A program made the translations under genes and the position numbers. The notes under the pieces were generated by a model. That model searched no databases and had not been told where the DNA came from. It saw only the letters and a list, made by a program, of their open reading frames with translations. 64,000 bases of DNA from Gloeophyllum trabeum ATCC 11539. Lineage: Eukaryota; Basidiomycota; Agaricomycetes; Gloeophyllales; Gloeophyllaceae. The DNA lies in NCBI RefSeq assembly GCF_000344685.1, contig NW_006920412.1, positions 603,833 to 667,832 of the forward strand. Direction: 5' to 3'. How positions within the stretch are numbered: the stretch's first letter is position 1; each line of letters begins with the position of its first letter. Shown piece by piece: positions 23,931 through 37,100 of this stretch.

Positions 23931-26587
23931 ATGCCTTTCGCTCGATGCATGGTATAGACCGTTTCATCTATATACGCCTATTCACTATTAAATTTCATTT
24001 AGAACTTTGACGATGAAGGCAACGAGATCCGACAGTGTCGCCCTGGCTGTAGCTTCGTACATCCCGGTGAGGGCAGGAGGTGGCTGAATGCACCCCGCAC
24101 GCGGCCAGTTGCGCATGCCTCGTCCTCGAAGGTACGTCTCAACAGTGATTCTGTTATGCGTGATGGTATTGACAGAATGTTGATCGTGCTGAACGCAGTT
24201 CCCGCCTCGTCGGCCAGGTGCAGGCAGTGGCAGCTTCTACAGCTCGCCGAGCACTTCAGAAACCTCTGCTGCCGGGCCCCCGAACGCACCGCGGGGAAGT
24301 ACGAGAGGATGGGGCGCTACAGCTGCGTCCCCCACCGGCGCCGAGGCCCCCGCTTCCGGAGGCGGTGGGTGGGGAAATATAGACGGTTGGGGTACCAGCT
24401 CTTCGAGCAGCACTAGCGGCTGGGGGTCATGGGGTGACTCCGGTGGCACAAAGTCCTCGGATACTGAAGGGAAAGGTGGTGGCTGGGGCGGAGGATGGGG
24501 TGACAACGGCGGGAACAAGACGTCAGCCGAAGCCACTAGCGGTGGATGGGGTTCATGGGGAGATTCTGGAAGCACCAAGTCCTCGACGACTCAGGATGGT
24601 AACAGTGGATGGGGAGGATGGGGGGATTCAGAGGCCTCCAAGTCCTCTATTACCCAGAAAAGCAGTGGTGGGTGGGGAGACTCTGGGACTGCCAAATCCT
24701 CCACTACCCAGGAGAGCAGTGGCGGATGGGGAGACCCCGGGACCACCAAGTCCTCCACTGCCCGGGAAGGTAGTGGCGGGCGGGGAGATCCTAGCACTGC
24801 GAAAGCATCCACCAGTCAGGAGAGCACTGGTGGGTGGGGAGGATGGGGTGAATTCGGAGCCGCTACGTCCTCCACTACCCAGGAAAGCAGTGGCGGATGG
24901 GGAAGCGGAGCTGGGTGGGGAACTTCCGAACCTGTAAAATCCTCCGCTACCCAGGCAGACAGTGGTGGCGGATGGGGCGCGGCCTCAGAACAGGGCACCC
25001 TCAGCGTTGCTGATCCAGCGAAGAATACAGCTACTGCCTGGGTCAGCTCCCAACAAACACCATTTGCGGATTCATCCAGAGCAGGTTCTGGGCTGGGTAT
25101 CAATGACAGTTCTGAAGCTATGTTAGGGCTGGAGCCATCATCGAAGCTCCCGCAAACGTCAACTTTGGGTGTCGAATCAGGAGAAGTTTCCGACTCGACC
25201 TCTAACGTCGTATCTACAGCGGGAACCTCGTACACGAAGCAAGACGCCATGGACGTAGACTGTCCTAGACGGAGTAGTCGTGGCAGTTCGCATTCCCCCT
25301 CCCCTGGTATGTCAAGGGACACCTCATTGGGACCGTCGGAGGGTCGCAGCTCTGTCCGAAGCGGTAGTATCATGGAGCGCTTTATCGAGTAGGTTTTAGT
25401 TTATCCTGGCAATATCGTGTTTCCTCATGCAGATGATCCTGCAGGTCGCTTCGCCGCGGAATCCGCGCTCAGATGGAGCTCAAAGAAGCGGACGCCAAGG
25501 TCGAGAGATGGAAAACTACCCAGCTCTCCGCTCAGTATAAACGATGCGGTAGAGCTGCTCGCCTGCGGCTCGACGCTGTGCGTCTGGAGTACCAAAAGAA
25601 CCGCCAGCAACGGTACGATGCGCTCATGAAGGCTGCTACGGAGCTGGCTGAGTCTGACGCTGCGCGGCTGCTTGTGGAAGCTGCTGAAGCTGCTGACAGC
25701 ACGGAGAGCTTCCAGGAGTATGCCACGAGTGTCAGACATTGGCTCTCTGGAGTTATACCAGTGGTCCAGCAGTTTTCAGCCCGGCTGAATGAACCGAAGA
25801 TCGAAGATCCTCTTCCGCCGGAATCTACCCGCACTTCAGAGTCTGAAAGCCCCTTGGAGGGACTACTGCGGCACTTCGACGAGTTGGAGCTTCGGATAGC
25901 CTCTAGTAAGGCCGACCTCTGGGCAGCAGGTCAACAAAAAGTGAACGAGTCGCGAGAGAATTTCATGTCTATTTACTCGGAAGTAGCCAGGATGGATGGG
26001 TCACACTCGCAGTCTACCTATTTAGCAGACAGTTTGGCTCATCGTGTCTCGGTGCTGGGAACAGACGTAGGGGAAGAAGCGAATCATATCGCGGCTGTTA
26101 TTACTGAGCATCGGAACATTGCTGAAGACCATCAAGCAATAACGGCAGTCAACGCGGATATTGCTGCTCGTCTTGCCCCCGTAAGCTTTGTTCATGTCTG
26201 CTCGAAATCAACCCATTTAACCTGTAATGTTCACAGCTTGAAGAACAGGGAACCAGACTTGATGCCCTGCTTGAGGAACAGTCCAAAGATCTAGAGAGGT
26301 TACGCTCTTTGATTGCAAGCTTTCGTCCAACAGCACCCCCGGCGTCAATGGAGAACCTGGCGTCGGTTGTTCAGTACAATGCTGTTGCAGAGGCAGACAG
26401 GATGATGCGTCTGACGGCTGACTCTTTGTCTACTGAGGTTGGAGCTGCGCTTCGGCTCCAGCAAGAAGATATCTACCCGTGCGTTTTGAGGGAGATTAGG
26501 CCGACTTTGCAGGTTCTGCAAGCTTACCACAAAATCACTACAGAGGGTCATCGGGGCAGCGGGCATGCATCTATCGGACAAATCTGA
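23931..26587 (+). CDS. CCCH zinc-finger protein with WG/GW repeats and coiled coils
   Basis: ATG 23931 opens a 21-nt first exon (MPFARCM); the intron 23952-24002 leads to NFDDEGNEIRQCRPGCSFVH. Together they form one C-X12-C-X3-C-X3-H finger. After the intron following SSSK (about 24139-24199), residues over 24250-25000 carry 18 Trp, every one followed by Gly (for example SGWGSWGDSG, GGWGGGWGD, SSGGWGDSG), inside a repeating Lys-Ser-Ser-x-Thr-Gln unit. The rest is Ser-rich, then from about 25440 long helices (QMELKEADAKVERWKT, ARLRLDAVRLEYQKNRQQRY) and a C-terminal coiled coil, stop at 26585-26587. WG/GW repeats in other eukaryotes dock Argonaute; CCCH fingers often bind RNA. A role in RNA silencing or mRNA control is inference. 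It shares a short divergent promoter with TAP42. Confidence 0.8.
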
Positions 26588-26843
26588 AGTAGTTTATCTA
26601 TCTTGGCCATACTAATATCTTGATAATCTACCTGATGTACTTATTATGCTGCATCTAAGTAATGTCATGCCGGTAGTTATTTATTTACCGAGCTTCTACG
26701 TCTCCAATTGGTACTCGAGTAATTATATAAGTATCAAAGCTTATAGGAGGATGCCGAAGGACGCAACGCGCTTTGGAGGCTAAGCTTGAAGTTAGAAGTT
26801 AGAACGCACGCGTTCATAGACTTCGCGTCTACCGAACATCATC

Positions 26844-27714
26844 ATGAATTGCTCTCGAACGCTGCGTATACCGTTGTGGCCCACTCATATCTCACCTTCG
26901 AGGAATGCTTTGTCTCGTGGACTTGTCCGTCATAACTCGACAGTATCAGAGCAGGCCAAGCAGAACCTGAGTTGGCCAGAGTACCTTGCGATTCGGAAAA
27001 GCAAGCGGAGATGGGAGACGGTGAGTTGGCAATGGGTAGTCTGGGTGTCATTGGAATGTTCAGTTCACGTTCTGTACGTTGTTAGGCCGCTACCATTCCA
27101 TGCGTATTCCTTGGATTCGGGGGTGGCGTGCTGTACTTCGGGAATTTGGAGACGGACGCTTCTAAACTCATTATGGTGCGTCATTTATGGCGTCCTTGCA
27201 AGTCAGGAGGGCGACTACAACCTTGCCTCTGGTAGGGCATTGACCCGTTCTTCTTCTACGGGTTTGCAACTCTTGGCTGCGCCGGTATGTTGAACGAGAA
27301 CGTGATATTCCACTGCTCAACACTCATCTTTCCCCCGAGGCTTTGGCTACCTGATTGGTCCAACTATCGGCTCGGCGTTCTGGAGAATGACGCACCGCCG
27401 GACTATGGCATTAATCGAGGCCCGTGATCGGGAATTCCACAAGCACATAGTCAAGAACAGAGTAGATCCGACTGCTCAAACCGCTACCAATCCCGTCCCA
27501 GATTTCTATGGTACGTACATATATCTACCACGCGCAAGCTTGTACGTAACATATCCTTATCCATGGTCAGGTGAGAAGATTGGTTCGTTGCACGAATACC
27601 GCCAGGTCAGCACACGTTTACGTTAGGATGGGATATTCCTCTTATTGTCTTGTATAGTGGTTGAGGGACCAAGCGAAATACAAGCGTAAATCGGAGTGGC
27701 CAGAAGAACTATAA
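26844..27714 (+). CDS. PAM17: Pam17, TIM23 import-motor subunit
   Basis: Inner-membrane subunit of the presequence-translocase motor that drives matrix protein import. ATG 26844 opens a basic presequence (MNCSRTLRIPLWPTHISPSR). The mature part has LSWPEYLAIRKSKRRWET, membrane segment 1 (AATIP..FLGFGGGVLYFG) then NLETDASKLIM, GIDPFFFYGFATLGCAGFGY with LIGPTIGSAFWRMTHRRT (membrane segment 2), ALIEARDREFHKHIVKNRVD and [20 protein letters not shown], ending KRKSEWPEEL with stop at 27712-27714. Five introns: after RRWET, after LIM, within GCAG, after PDFY and after EYRQ. The EYLxxRKxxRR start, the paired hydrophobic segments and the conserved tail make the call secure. Length (about 210 residues) fits the family. 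Confidence 0.93.
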
Positions 27715-28398
27715 CAGCATCAACATGAGGGAACTGGCGTATGTGTTTGCTGCTTGTTGACGTTTACCGGCTATAGATCATCGCTAATCATATATTGGGC
27801 CTGCAGCCTTATGGGCGTGCGTATCGAGTCTTGACATTTAGACATCCCACCTGTTACCAGAAAATGTGTCATTGCAACTTCTCTGTCGAGGACACTAGTA
27901 TGTAGCACAATTGCTATGCTACATCAGGGGATATATGTGATAATCGAGCAGGCAATGTTACACGATGATGTGGAGTCCGTGGCAATGATGATTTGAAGGC
28001 GCCAGGTCTGACTAGCAGATGGGGAGTGCAAGGTACGAAGTGGGCATCGTGCAAGCACGCATATGCCTCCTCGTGTTCGAAAGTATCGCAAAGCTGTGTA
28101 TCCGTGGTTGCGGGTTGCGCAGTGCGGACGGCATAGATAGTGGGTGATGATGGCTATTGTCTACGAAGACCATCAGTAAGAGTGTCATTGATCTTAGCGC
28201 TGCAGACTTACAGTGACCGACGAATAAATACGAGAGCGAACGACGAATAAGTTACGACAAACCCGAATAGAAAAGAATGGACGGTCCAAAGAGGCCCGAA
28301 AGGAAGCAGGTGCGATATCCGAACTGTGGCATTACAGTCATCTCATTGAACCATGAGGTAAACGTATGATGAAGGTCGTAACATCACACTCGGCTGCT
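27715..28398. other. Convergent intergenic region, no gene seen
   Basis: About 680 bases between the convergent PAM17 and SH3-protein genes. I find no frame with recognisable protein character, no tRNA and no clear repeat. It must hold both 3' untranslated regions. Confidence 0.5.
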
Positions 28399-29540
28399 TC
28401 ACGACGCGAAAGACGTCGGCGTCCGCATCGCTTGCTTCTGCGTGGAGGGTACGACCACGGTGGGCCGCTCGACGAGGCAGAAGCGCGGGATGACGCCCTT
28501 CTCGGCGTCGTAGCGCCCTACGCGCTGCACTAGACACCATTCATCCTCATATTCCTCCAGAAGTCGGAGCGTCTCCCCCACTTGGACGGAAAGCTCGTCT
28601 TCCATCGAGGGCTGGAACGTTGTCACTACGTGCATGAGGCGCGGGAGCTTATTAGCCTTGGCATGGCTGCGTGAGCTTCTCGATAATGTCTTCGACAGTG
28701 ACTTGGTCTTGCAAATCTGCGCGCCGAAGGACGCAGATCGGGGACTTGGCTCCGGAGGAGGTATCGAGCTACGCGAAGATTCAACCTTAAGCTTGAAGGA
28801 CGCGGGGGGTGTCGGCGGCGTGGGGGGTATAGATGTGGATTTGTTGTCCCTAGGCGCAGGGGGCGGTGGCGGCATCGAGCGGGTGAACGATGATTGTATC
28901 TTTCGACCCTTCTCGCTGCCATATGATGGGGGCGGCGACACATTCTGGGACTTGGTTAGCACGACCATTTGGGAGAGCGATTTCTCTGTCATCTCCTCGG
29001 ACTCGTCGTCGGAGCTGTCGTCCGCGCTCTTGCTCTCGTAGGGTACGTAAATCGTGGGCTTGACTTGCGGGACCCAATTGACACCTGCGGATGCGCGAGG
29101 CACGGCGGGGAACAGAACCGCCTTTTGGGGCTGCTGAACATACGCCTCCAGGTCACCGGCCTTGCCCTCCTTGGAGGGAGGGAAAGGGGTGAAGGCCTTT
29201 TCAAACGACCGGTTGTTCTGCAGAGTGGAGGGGGCAGTGCGTCTCCTACGCCTCCATGCCACGAGCCTCCAAACCGCGATACCTGGACGCTTCTTAGCGA
29301 CTGCAAGACTGGACGCTATGAATGCGGCATACCCAATACTATGGTGCCCAGAACGGCGATGACGATGGCCAGGGATTTCGTCGACGTCGAAAGCCGTATC
29401 ACCTCAGGTCCTTGTGTGGGAGCCGCACTGGGAGATGCAGTGGGGGAAGCAGAGGTGCCTTCCTGAGGCGAGCGTCGCTCATATTGCTGAGCGAGCCCGC
29501 GCTCGTCCCTATGAAGACGCGGCGTAGTGATGATGGCCAT
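28399..29540 (-). CDS. Single-pass membrane protein with C-terminal SH3 domain
   Basis: ATG 29540 (MAIITTPRLHRDERGLAQQY). A Ser/Thr/Pro-rich extracellular-type stretch (TSASPTASPSAAPTQGP) is followed by a membrane segment (SLAIVIAVLGTIVLG, then in another frame AAFIASSLAVAKKRPG), a basic cytosolic stop (WRLVAWRRRRR), a long Pro/Ser-rich tail (MPPPPPAPRD, SIPPTPPTPPAS) and an SH3 domain (MHVVTTFQPSMEDELSVQVG, LRLLEEYEDEWCLVQRVG, GVIPRFCLVERP). Stop at 28401-28399. The layout resembles fungal plasma-membrane sensors/adaptors such as Fus1 or Sho1, but no specific orthologue is claimed. The reading frame changes in the middle of the membrane segment near 29325. This is either a very short intron or a frameshift. 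Confidence 0.65.
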
Positions 29541-30498
29541 AATCTAATATGGGTGATCGTAAGAAAAGAAAGGAAGCGTGTCCAAGCGACACCAAAACAC
29601 TCCAGACAGACGAGAGGGGAGGCTAGGGAAGCCAACGCCCATTGTCAAGGAGTATATACTCGCTCTCATGGCTCGGGGCCGGATGTGATTGTGTGATTGA
29701 TGTCTTGCTGCGAGTGCGCCCTCTCTCTTGATGACCGTAGACAGATGTCTGACGGGTTTGAAGGCGCACATCTTCCGGAGGACCAGTCAGGTATGTGTGC
29801 CTGGTATACGCATCATGATATCGCTGGTCCCCATCAAACCAACTAGCCCGAGATATCCAGTGGTGTTTTAGTATGGACCTGCATCACCGACATGAGCACT
29901 GGTTTGCAGTTGTCATAGTGACCACAAGGAATGATATAGACGGCGTAAATAAGATGCCCTCTGGCCGCAGACCTCCTGAACCTCTCTGACAGTCGGTCTG
30001 ATTCAAAAGCCATTCAAGAAAGGTCTAGTTCTTTCAGACGATCCATGGCATCCATATTTACCGCACTAATGTAACACTGGAAAGTCAGAGTGCAGAACCA
30101 GCCGTATTGACGGATGTGTCACGACCGAACTCGGAGGGCAGTGCTGCGTACATGTGCATGCCATCGACCTAACCAGTGTAAGCAGGCCCTGGCCCATATA
30201 TGGCCGAGAACAGCGAGAGCGTCGAGTTATCGTATAGCGATGCTTTGACCCCCATAGCCTCAGCGTGCGAAAAGCGAAAGCCCATATGAAAATGACTCAG
30301 AAGGTGAGGAATACTGGAAGGCGGCATGCGACCGGGTACATGGCTATCTTCCGCGGACGAGGGGTTTCGGATCGTCGTGATCGCTGTGCTGAATAATGTG
30401 CGAAAGGCGCTCCTCCTGCTAGCGGAAAGTGCCGTTGTACTCGGAAGTCCCCTGGAGTAAAGCCTCCCCAAGTGTCGGAACGTGAGGGGTCAGTGATC
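29541..30498. other. Long intergenic region 5' of the SH3 gene
   Basis: About 950 bases between the SH3 gene start and the TRS23 stop, both on the minus strand. One 100-codon minus frame (30471-30169, no ATG at its start) ends SLFSAIYGPGPAYTG, but it has no recognisable domain and I do not call it. The remainder looks non-coding. It likely holds the SH3 gene promoter. Confidence 0.4.
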
Positions 30499-31073
30499 TC
30501 AGGAAGACTGCCCGGAGCCTATGAGAGCTGTAATGCGAGTGTCGAAGCCTTCACTACGAATAGGCATCTCCGGCGTGTGGAATGGGTTCTTCATCACAGC
30601 ATCCGCATAAGCTTCGTAAACCTTCTGAAGCACGGTATCGGCGGTCATCTCAGTCAGAGAAGTAAGTAGAACGAATTTTGTCCCTTTCGAGGGAGAGGTT
30701 GTCATCAAAGCGACGGAAGAAGACCTTGCATGTCTGCTCACCTGTGGCGGTCAGTAGGATGGTTAACTTGAAGCTTTCTCCTTCAATCACTTGCGCGCCA
30801 GAACTGGAGCCGGTTGGAGACAGACGTGCTGTGATAGCATGGATACCGTGCAAGGTTCCAGCAAGTACGAGATACTCGTTAGAGGTTAATTGAGCGAGGC
30901 CCTCTGAGCAGCAATCATCAGAAACACTCCGCGAGCAACACAGAGAGGAAACATACCCGCGAAATTACGCTGATATACTAGCCCTCCGGCTTTATTGATC
31001 ACCTAACCGCAGCGAATCAGTGTCAGCTAATGCATTGCGGACTTGGACTGACCCAAAGCCCGAAGATGGCCAT
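30499..31073 (-). CDS. TRS23: Trs23/TRAPPC4, TRAPP core subunit
   Basis: Core subunit of the TRAPP tethering complexes, part of the Ypt1/Rab1 exchange site on Golgi membranes. ATG 31073 begins a 21-nt exon (MAIFGLW). Next is VINKAGGLVYQRNFAG, then after an intron LTSNEYLVLAGTLHGIHAIT, ARLSPTGSSSGAQVIEGES with FKLTILLT, GTKFVLLTSLTEMTADTVLQ, KVYEAYADAVMKNPFHTPEM and PIRSEGFDTRITALI, stop at 30501-30499. The NKAGGL, GIHAI and KNPFHTPEMPIR blocks define the longin-type TRAPPC4 family, and the length of about 150 residues fits. It faces the glutaminyl cyclase gene on the other strand with only 51 bp between start codons. Confidence 0.92.
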
Positions 31074-31124
31074 GGCGGTCGACTTCCAACCCGGTGGCTA
31101 AGCCCATCATCACACGCGCCAGCG
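31074..31124. promoter_or_regulatory. Compact divergent promoter, TRS23 / glutaminyl cyclase
   Basis: Only 51 bp separate the TRS23 start codon (minus strand, 31073) from the glutaminyl cyclase start codon (plus strand, 31125). Both promoters and 5' leaders must overlap each other or the neighbouring gene. No specific factor site is recognised. Confidence 0.5.
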
Positions 31125-32589
<1,465 letters not shown>

Positions 32590-32901
32590 TCTCCGTCTCT
32601 GCGAAGGCGTGACCATAGAGACTGATGAGCTCGCTCCAACACCCTCGATTGGGGATTGACCAGTAGTCCTTGATCTGACGCACGCCGGGCTTGTTTCGCA
32701 TATTGTATCACATTTATTATTCGCATTGGACAATGGCAGATACACTACAGCGGTCAAACCGCACATACAGCGGCGAATCACTTCAGCATACGGGAGAGAA
32801 AGGAGTACCTTGCCTGGCGCAGGACATCATACAGGAGAATCGCAGACATACGAGACGTGTCCACGCGGGCTGGCGACAAGAGTGGCGATCTCGTTGTTGG
32901 A

Positions 32902-33914
32902 CTAGGACAAAAGGAGTGCTTTATAATGCTTGACGAGTGCTGAAGCATCTGTGGCGATCTGTCCGAAACAACGTGGAAGACAGCAACGATATCATGAAAT
33001 CCCTGCGCGAGTGATGATATGAAACACCGATACGTCCGCACCTTCTGATTCTCTAAGCCTTCATCAAGGCGTGCTTTGGCCTTCCTCATGAGCCTTCGCC
33101 TGGACTTCGCCCGTTCCTCTTCGTGTAATTCCACTGCAGTGACCGGGTGGATCGGTCAACACTCGTTTAAGAATGCATGGCACTCACACATGGAACTAGC
33201 GGTGTTGATCTCCTCGGAGCGCCGCTCTGAGAGGTCTTCAAAGAAGGGTGCATACAGTGCCAGCAAGGCGCGGACGGTTTCCTGCGAAAGTGGTCAGTAT
33301 ATGCGCCTCCTTTGTCGTCCAAGCTCCCTACGTCGTGGGCTTTCCACGTCTGCATCAGATCTGGAAAGACTTTCTCGTAAGATGATTCCTGGGCCTTTAG
33401 TCCCTTCAGCTGCTCTCTGCACTGCTCGCTGAAAGGAGCTTTGAATGAGTCTCCTGCCGGGTAGCGCAGAGTACCATACATGTAGGAGACCCCTTCCTCG
33501 ACCATAGCGGCTGCATTCTTCCTAGCGTCCGCATATATAGCCTTCTTTTGGTTTTGGAAGGCTACAGACCGCGTTGACGTCTTGGCTGCCTTCCGCTCTG
33601 TAATCCGTTTGTGAGCATCAGATGAGCGAGGCGGAGGCGTCGACTCACTCTGCAGCTCTTGCAACATGCATAGCATATCTTGCAGGCTATTACAGCACGA
33701 CGAATAAAGGTTCAGTGACAGCGACTTCTCGGCACCTTACCCACCTGTCCTCTTCAACATGGTCTTCCTCGGCGTGCTCGCCTTCTTCATAATTCGTTTC
33801 GTCGAATGTGTCAGCTATCGAGTCTACGCGGTGCGAGGCCGCGAGTAGATTGTTGCGGTGAGTAACTGTTCTTGCAACATGTGCATCTGCTATGTGTACT
33901 GTTTTACGAGGCAT
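32902..33914 (-). CDS. Unrecognised coiled-coil protein
   Basis: About five exons: ATG 33914 (MPRKTVHIADAHVARTVTHR), then an acidic stretch (NYEEGEHAEEDHVEED), LQDMLCMLQELQ, SVAFQNQKKAIYADARKNAA with YMYGTLRYPAGDSFKAPF, LKGLKAQESSYEKVFPDLMQ, ETVRALLALYAPFFEDL, VELHEEERAKSRRRLMRKAK, LENQK and finally IATDASALVKHYKALLLS, stop at 32904-32902. Joining the exons removes all internal stops. The product is about 230 residues, mostly helical, with a basic segment near the C-terminus. I do not recognise a family. Its size and heptad-like character would suit a subunit of a nuclear or vesicle complex, but that is speculation. Confidence 0.6.
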
Positions 33915-34197
33915 TGAGCTTGATGTTTACCAGCGGGTCGAACGCGTAGGTGGTGGCGGGTCCAACCGTTAACGCGTCGTCGCATGACTGAGTTTTGCCT
34001 CGTACGCGCTCACGTGCTGTGCCACAGACGCGAAAGACAGTTAGAAACTCACTCGTTAGCTGTACTGCGTACACAGTTCGAATGCACTGCTATATATCTA
34101 AGATATACGCTGCATAAGACTACACATGGGGTATGCGAGACAGAAACACGATAACAGAAGAACCGAATCCCAGTTAACCTAGTGTCCATAACAATAG

Positions 34198-37100
34198 TCA
34201 CTCCTTGCGGGCTTTGTTAGGGCCTTTCAGTCGAATGGTCTTGCTTCCCTTTTGATTGCCCTTCTTGGGTTTCCCTGCTGGCGGTGCAAATTCCTGATCT
34301 TCGTCGACCATCCATCCTGTCTTTCGGCTTAGAGTGGGAACCTTTCCCCTGGCAGAATTCGGGTCAGAAGTGTCGTTAATTTGATGTAGAGAGAGCCCTC
34401 ACCTGTTGACCCTCCACTCAGGATCCAACTTGTCAAGCACCTCGAAGATAACACCGAGTGCTATCAGACCGAAGCTGTTCATCGCGTCATTATCGACTCT
34501 GCCCGCATTGTTGATGGTATATTTCCACGCCTGCCACGCAAGGTAGAGGCCAAGGCGGAGGCCATCGGACGAGTTCCTCTCCTCGGGCTTGAGCCACTCC
34601 CGTTGGATCTCTTGCACGAGGGTGCTCGCATGGACCTTCATGCGATGGATACGATCCTTCCTCCATCGCTTTTGCGAACACTTGGCGAGGATGGTGGACA
34701 CGACGACCTCCTCTTCCGTCAAGCGCACCTCTGGATCGTTGGACAGAGTATGCGTTATACGGATGTAGCGCAACTCGTCCCTGTATCGTCTGTAGCTCTG
34801 ATTTATAACCTGAGATGTAAAGTCGGGCGCCTTATACGTCTTGAGATGATGTTGGATGAGAGGGGTCAGCGCTGTTGTTATAGGGTCGACTGTCTCCGGC
34901 CTCGGTGTGAGGGCGTCCGGGGAAACCTTGGCAGGCTCGTGCAAAGGGATAGCACGGTAAAGGTGCCCGACCGCGCGATCTGATTCATAGTAATCGGTAT
35001 TTCTAGGCGCTGTCACCTCCGCAGCGTGCCAGTCCGGTTTGTATGGGATGAGCAATCGTGGAGACTTGTCGATATTAACAGGTACCCCGGATTTCGGATA
35101 GTCGACCGCCCGGCTACAAAGCTCGGCTAACTGGAGGCACCTTTCGTCCTGAGTTCCTTCCTGGAGACAGATAAGCATGATCGATGACGACATGCAGGCT
35201 TGATCACCAACCTTGGATTGATCTGCGATGATGAGATGGCGATCACTGAGAAGGCCAAGGACGTCCGAGTGAATATACTCGACTACGAAGTCGCACACAT
35301 CCTCGATACGGCTGTCCTCTTCGATAGTCATAGGCGCTACGGGGGCGTATGCAGCAGGCAGGACATGTAACACGGGGAGCAGCGTTGGATCTTTGGATAC
35401 GCAGAACAAATCTCTGCAACGTTATCTTGAGCGGGATTCACATGGTAGGCTATTTATGCTCACCCATCCACATCGCCTCCACCCAGTTGTGAAGCCATAG
35501 ACCTGTCACCTAAAGACAGCAAATGTGATAAGTTCGTATCCTTTGAGAGCGATCGAAGACGTCTACTGACCTTGAGAAGGCATGACCACCACATTTACCA
35601 AGTTTCTGAATAAGCACAATTGATCTTCGGGTGGTTTGCCGACAGCGTAAACTCGCATCACTAAAGTAGAGTTCGATGACAGAGAGGAAATAAAAGGAGG
35701 GAATGAGCTTACCATCGCCTGGGTGTACAACTGGACTTCTCCAGATGATGCAATTACCCTTGATCCACGTCGGTTCTTCATCTCCTCTGTTCTGAATACA
35801 TGCTATGCATAACGTTTGAGTCATTTGAACAAGATACTGGTATTCTGCGGTGGGGTTGCTTACCGTAAATGGTCCCGGGTTTGAGGCAGAATACGTTCTG
35901 ATGTCCCGAAGCAACGTAAGCAGGCCCTTCGTCTGCCACACCGGGCAAGCACCATGAGTCTGGAATAGGGATCCTTGCGCCATGTTTGAGATCCCTGAGA
36001 ATATGATGTCGAGAGTAATTGACGATCCGCTTCAAGAATGGATTCTCAATCTTCTTCCGATCCGGTGTTTGGGAGTTCAATTCAAAGCCAAGATCAAAGA
36101 GGCCTTGCAGAACATTTGAAAGGCGATGGGCTCTTCCCAAACCATTGCCTTCGAGTAGGTCACGCAATCTCGCGATCGAATCGCCTGCCGTCATGACGTC
36201 TGCTACCGCCCGCTCCTGTAATTTCAAGAATGAGTCCTTCTGCACGCCCCGGTCCTCTAGGACCATAATCAGGGACCTGATATCGGGAGTCAATGACTTT
36301 TTGAGAAACAATAATGATTGGTGCTTACTTATTGAGATATGCGATTGAGGGGCATTCAAATGCCCGAGCGATCTCGATTTCTGCACAGTCCTCCTCGTGA
36401 ACTCTGAATTTGTTCATCGAGGGTCGAAGGCGCATTTTCCGGCCCTCGAGCTGGTCATCTAGAGCCACCATGCCCTTGTATCCCAGGAATCGTATCTGAA
36501 ACTACATTGATAGATGTGAATAACACCGGGATGCACGAAGAAGAGCACTGCTCACTGCTGTGGGTTTCGGACCAGTCGGTTCGAAGATTTTGCGATCAGC
36601 GCATAACTTGTCCCAGATTTCATCAGCTAATTGTCGGGATACCGTACCCACACCATCAGTGAATTCATAGGGAGTGTTACCCAAGTCAGGGATCTCTTCC
36701 CACTCATGTCTGAATATCTTGACCGCTGGATCAGTCGCAGTGAACGCTTGTGCCATCCGCGCTGCATATTTTGAGGGACAACGGATTACGCCCGTGAAGT
36801 CGCCAAGGGTCTGGCGTATTGCTTCTGCCGTCACATATCCCTCTTGTGGATGATGGAATGGATGCATGAACCATACCGAGTGATCCCGCAGTGCTGATTG
36901 CGAGTAAGCGAGGAACTCAAAATGCCGGCTCGCAAGAGTGAACCCGTTTTTGAGCACCTCACCAACACGCTCCTTCAGAAAGAACTCCGCTTTGACTTCA
37001 CGGTCCCAGCGGTACTGGAGGCGATCTTCGTCGCGGAAGTCAACCCTAATAAAATATTCTTCAAAGCCTTCGTAATGACGAATTACACGATTCGACTGAA

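Noticed and set aside
24360..25000. Regular repeats that could be taken for a CRISPR array or minisatellite
   Set aside because: Units are in frame, diverged and coding, with no constant repeat/unique spacer pattern. This is a fungal gene.
24237..25373. Long proline/serine-rich open frames on the minus strand opposite the WG repeats
   Set aside because: They are the antisense of the WG repeat array (TGGGGA read backwards gives Pro/His/Ser codons). The sense strand has the zinc finger, splice signals and coiled coils.
28634..29466. Plus-strand glycine/leucine-rich frames opposite the SH3 gene
   Set aside because: Shadows of the proline-rich tail. The minus strand carries the SH3 domain and a good stop.
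30169..30471. A 100-codon minus-strand frame downstream of TRS23
   Set aside because: No ATG at its start, no recognised domain, and it lies where the 3' untranslated region is expected.
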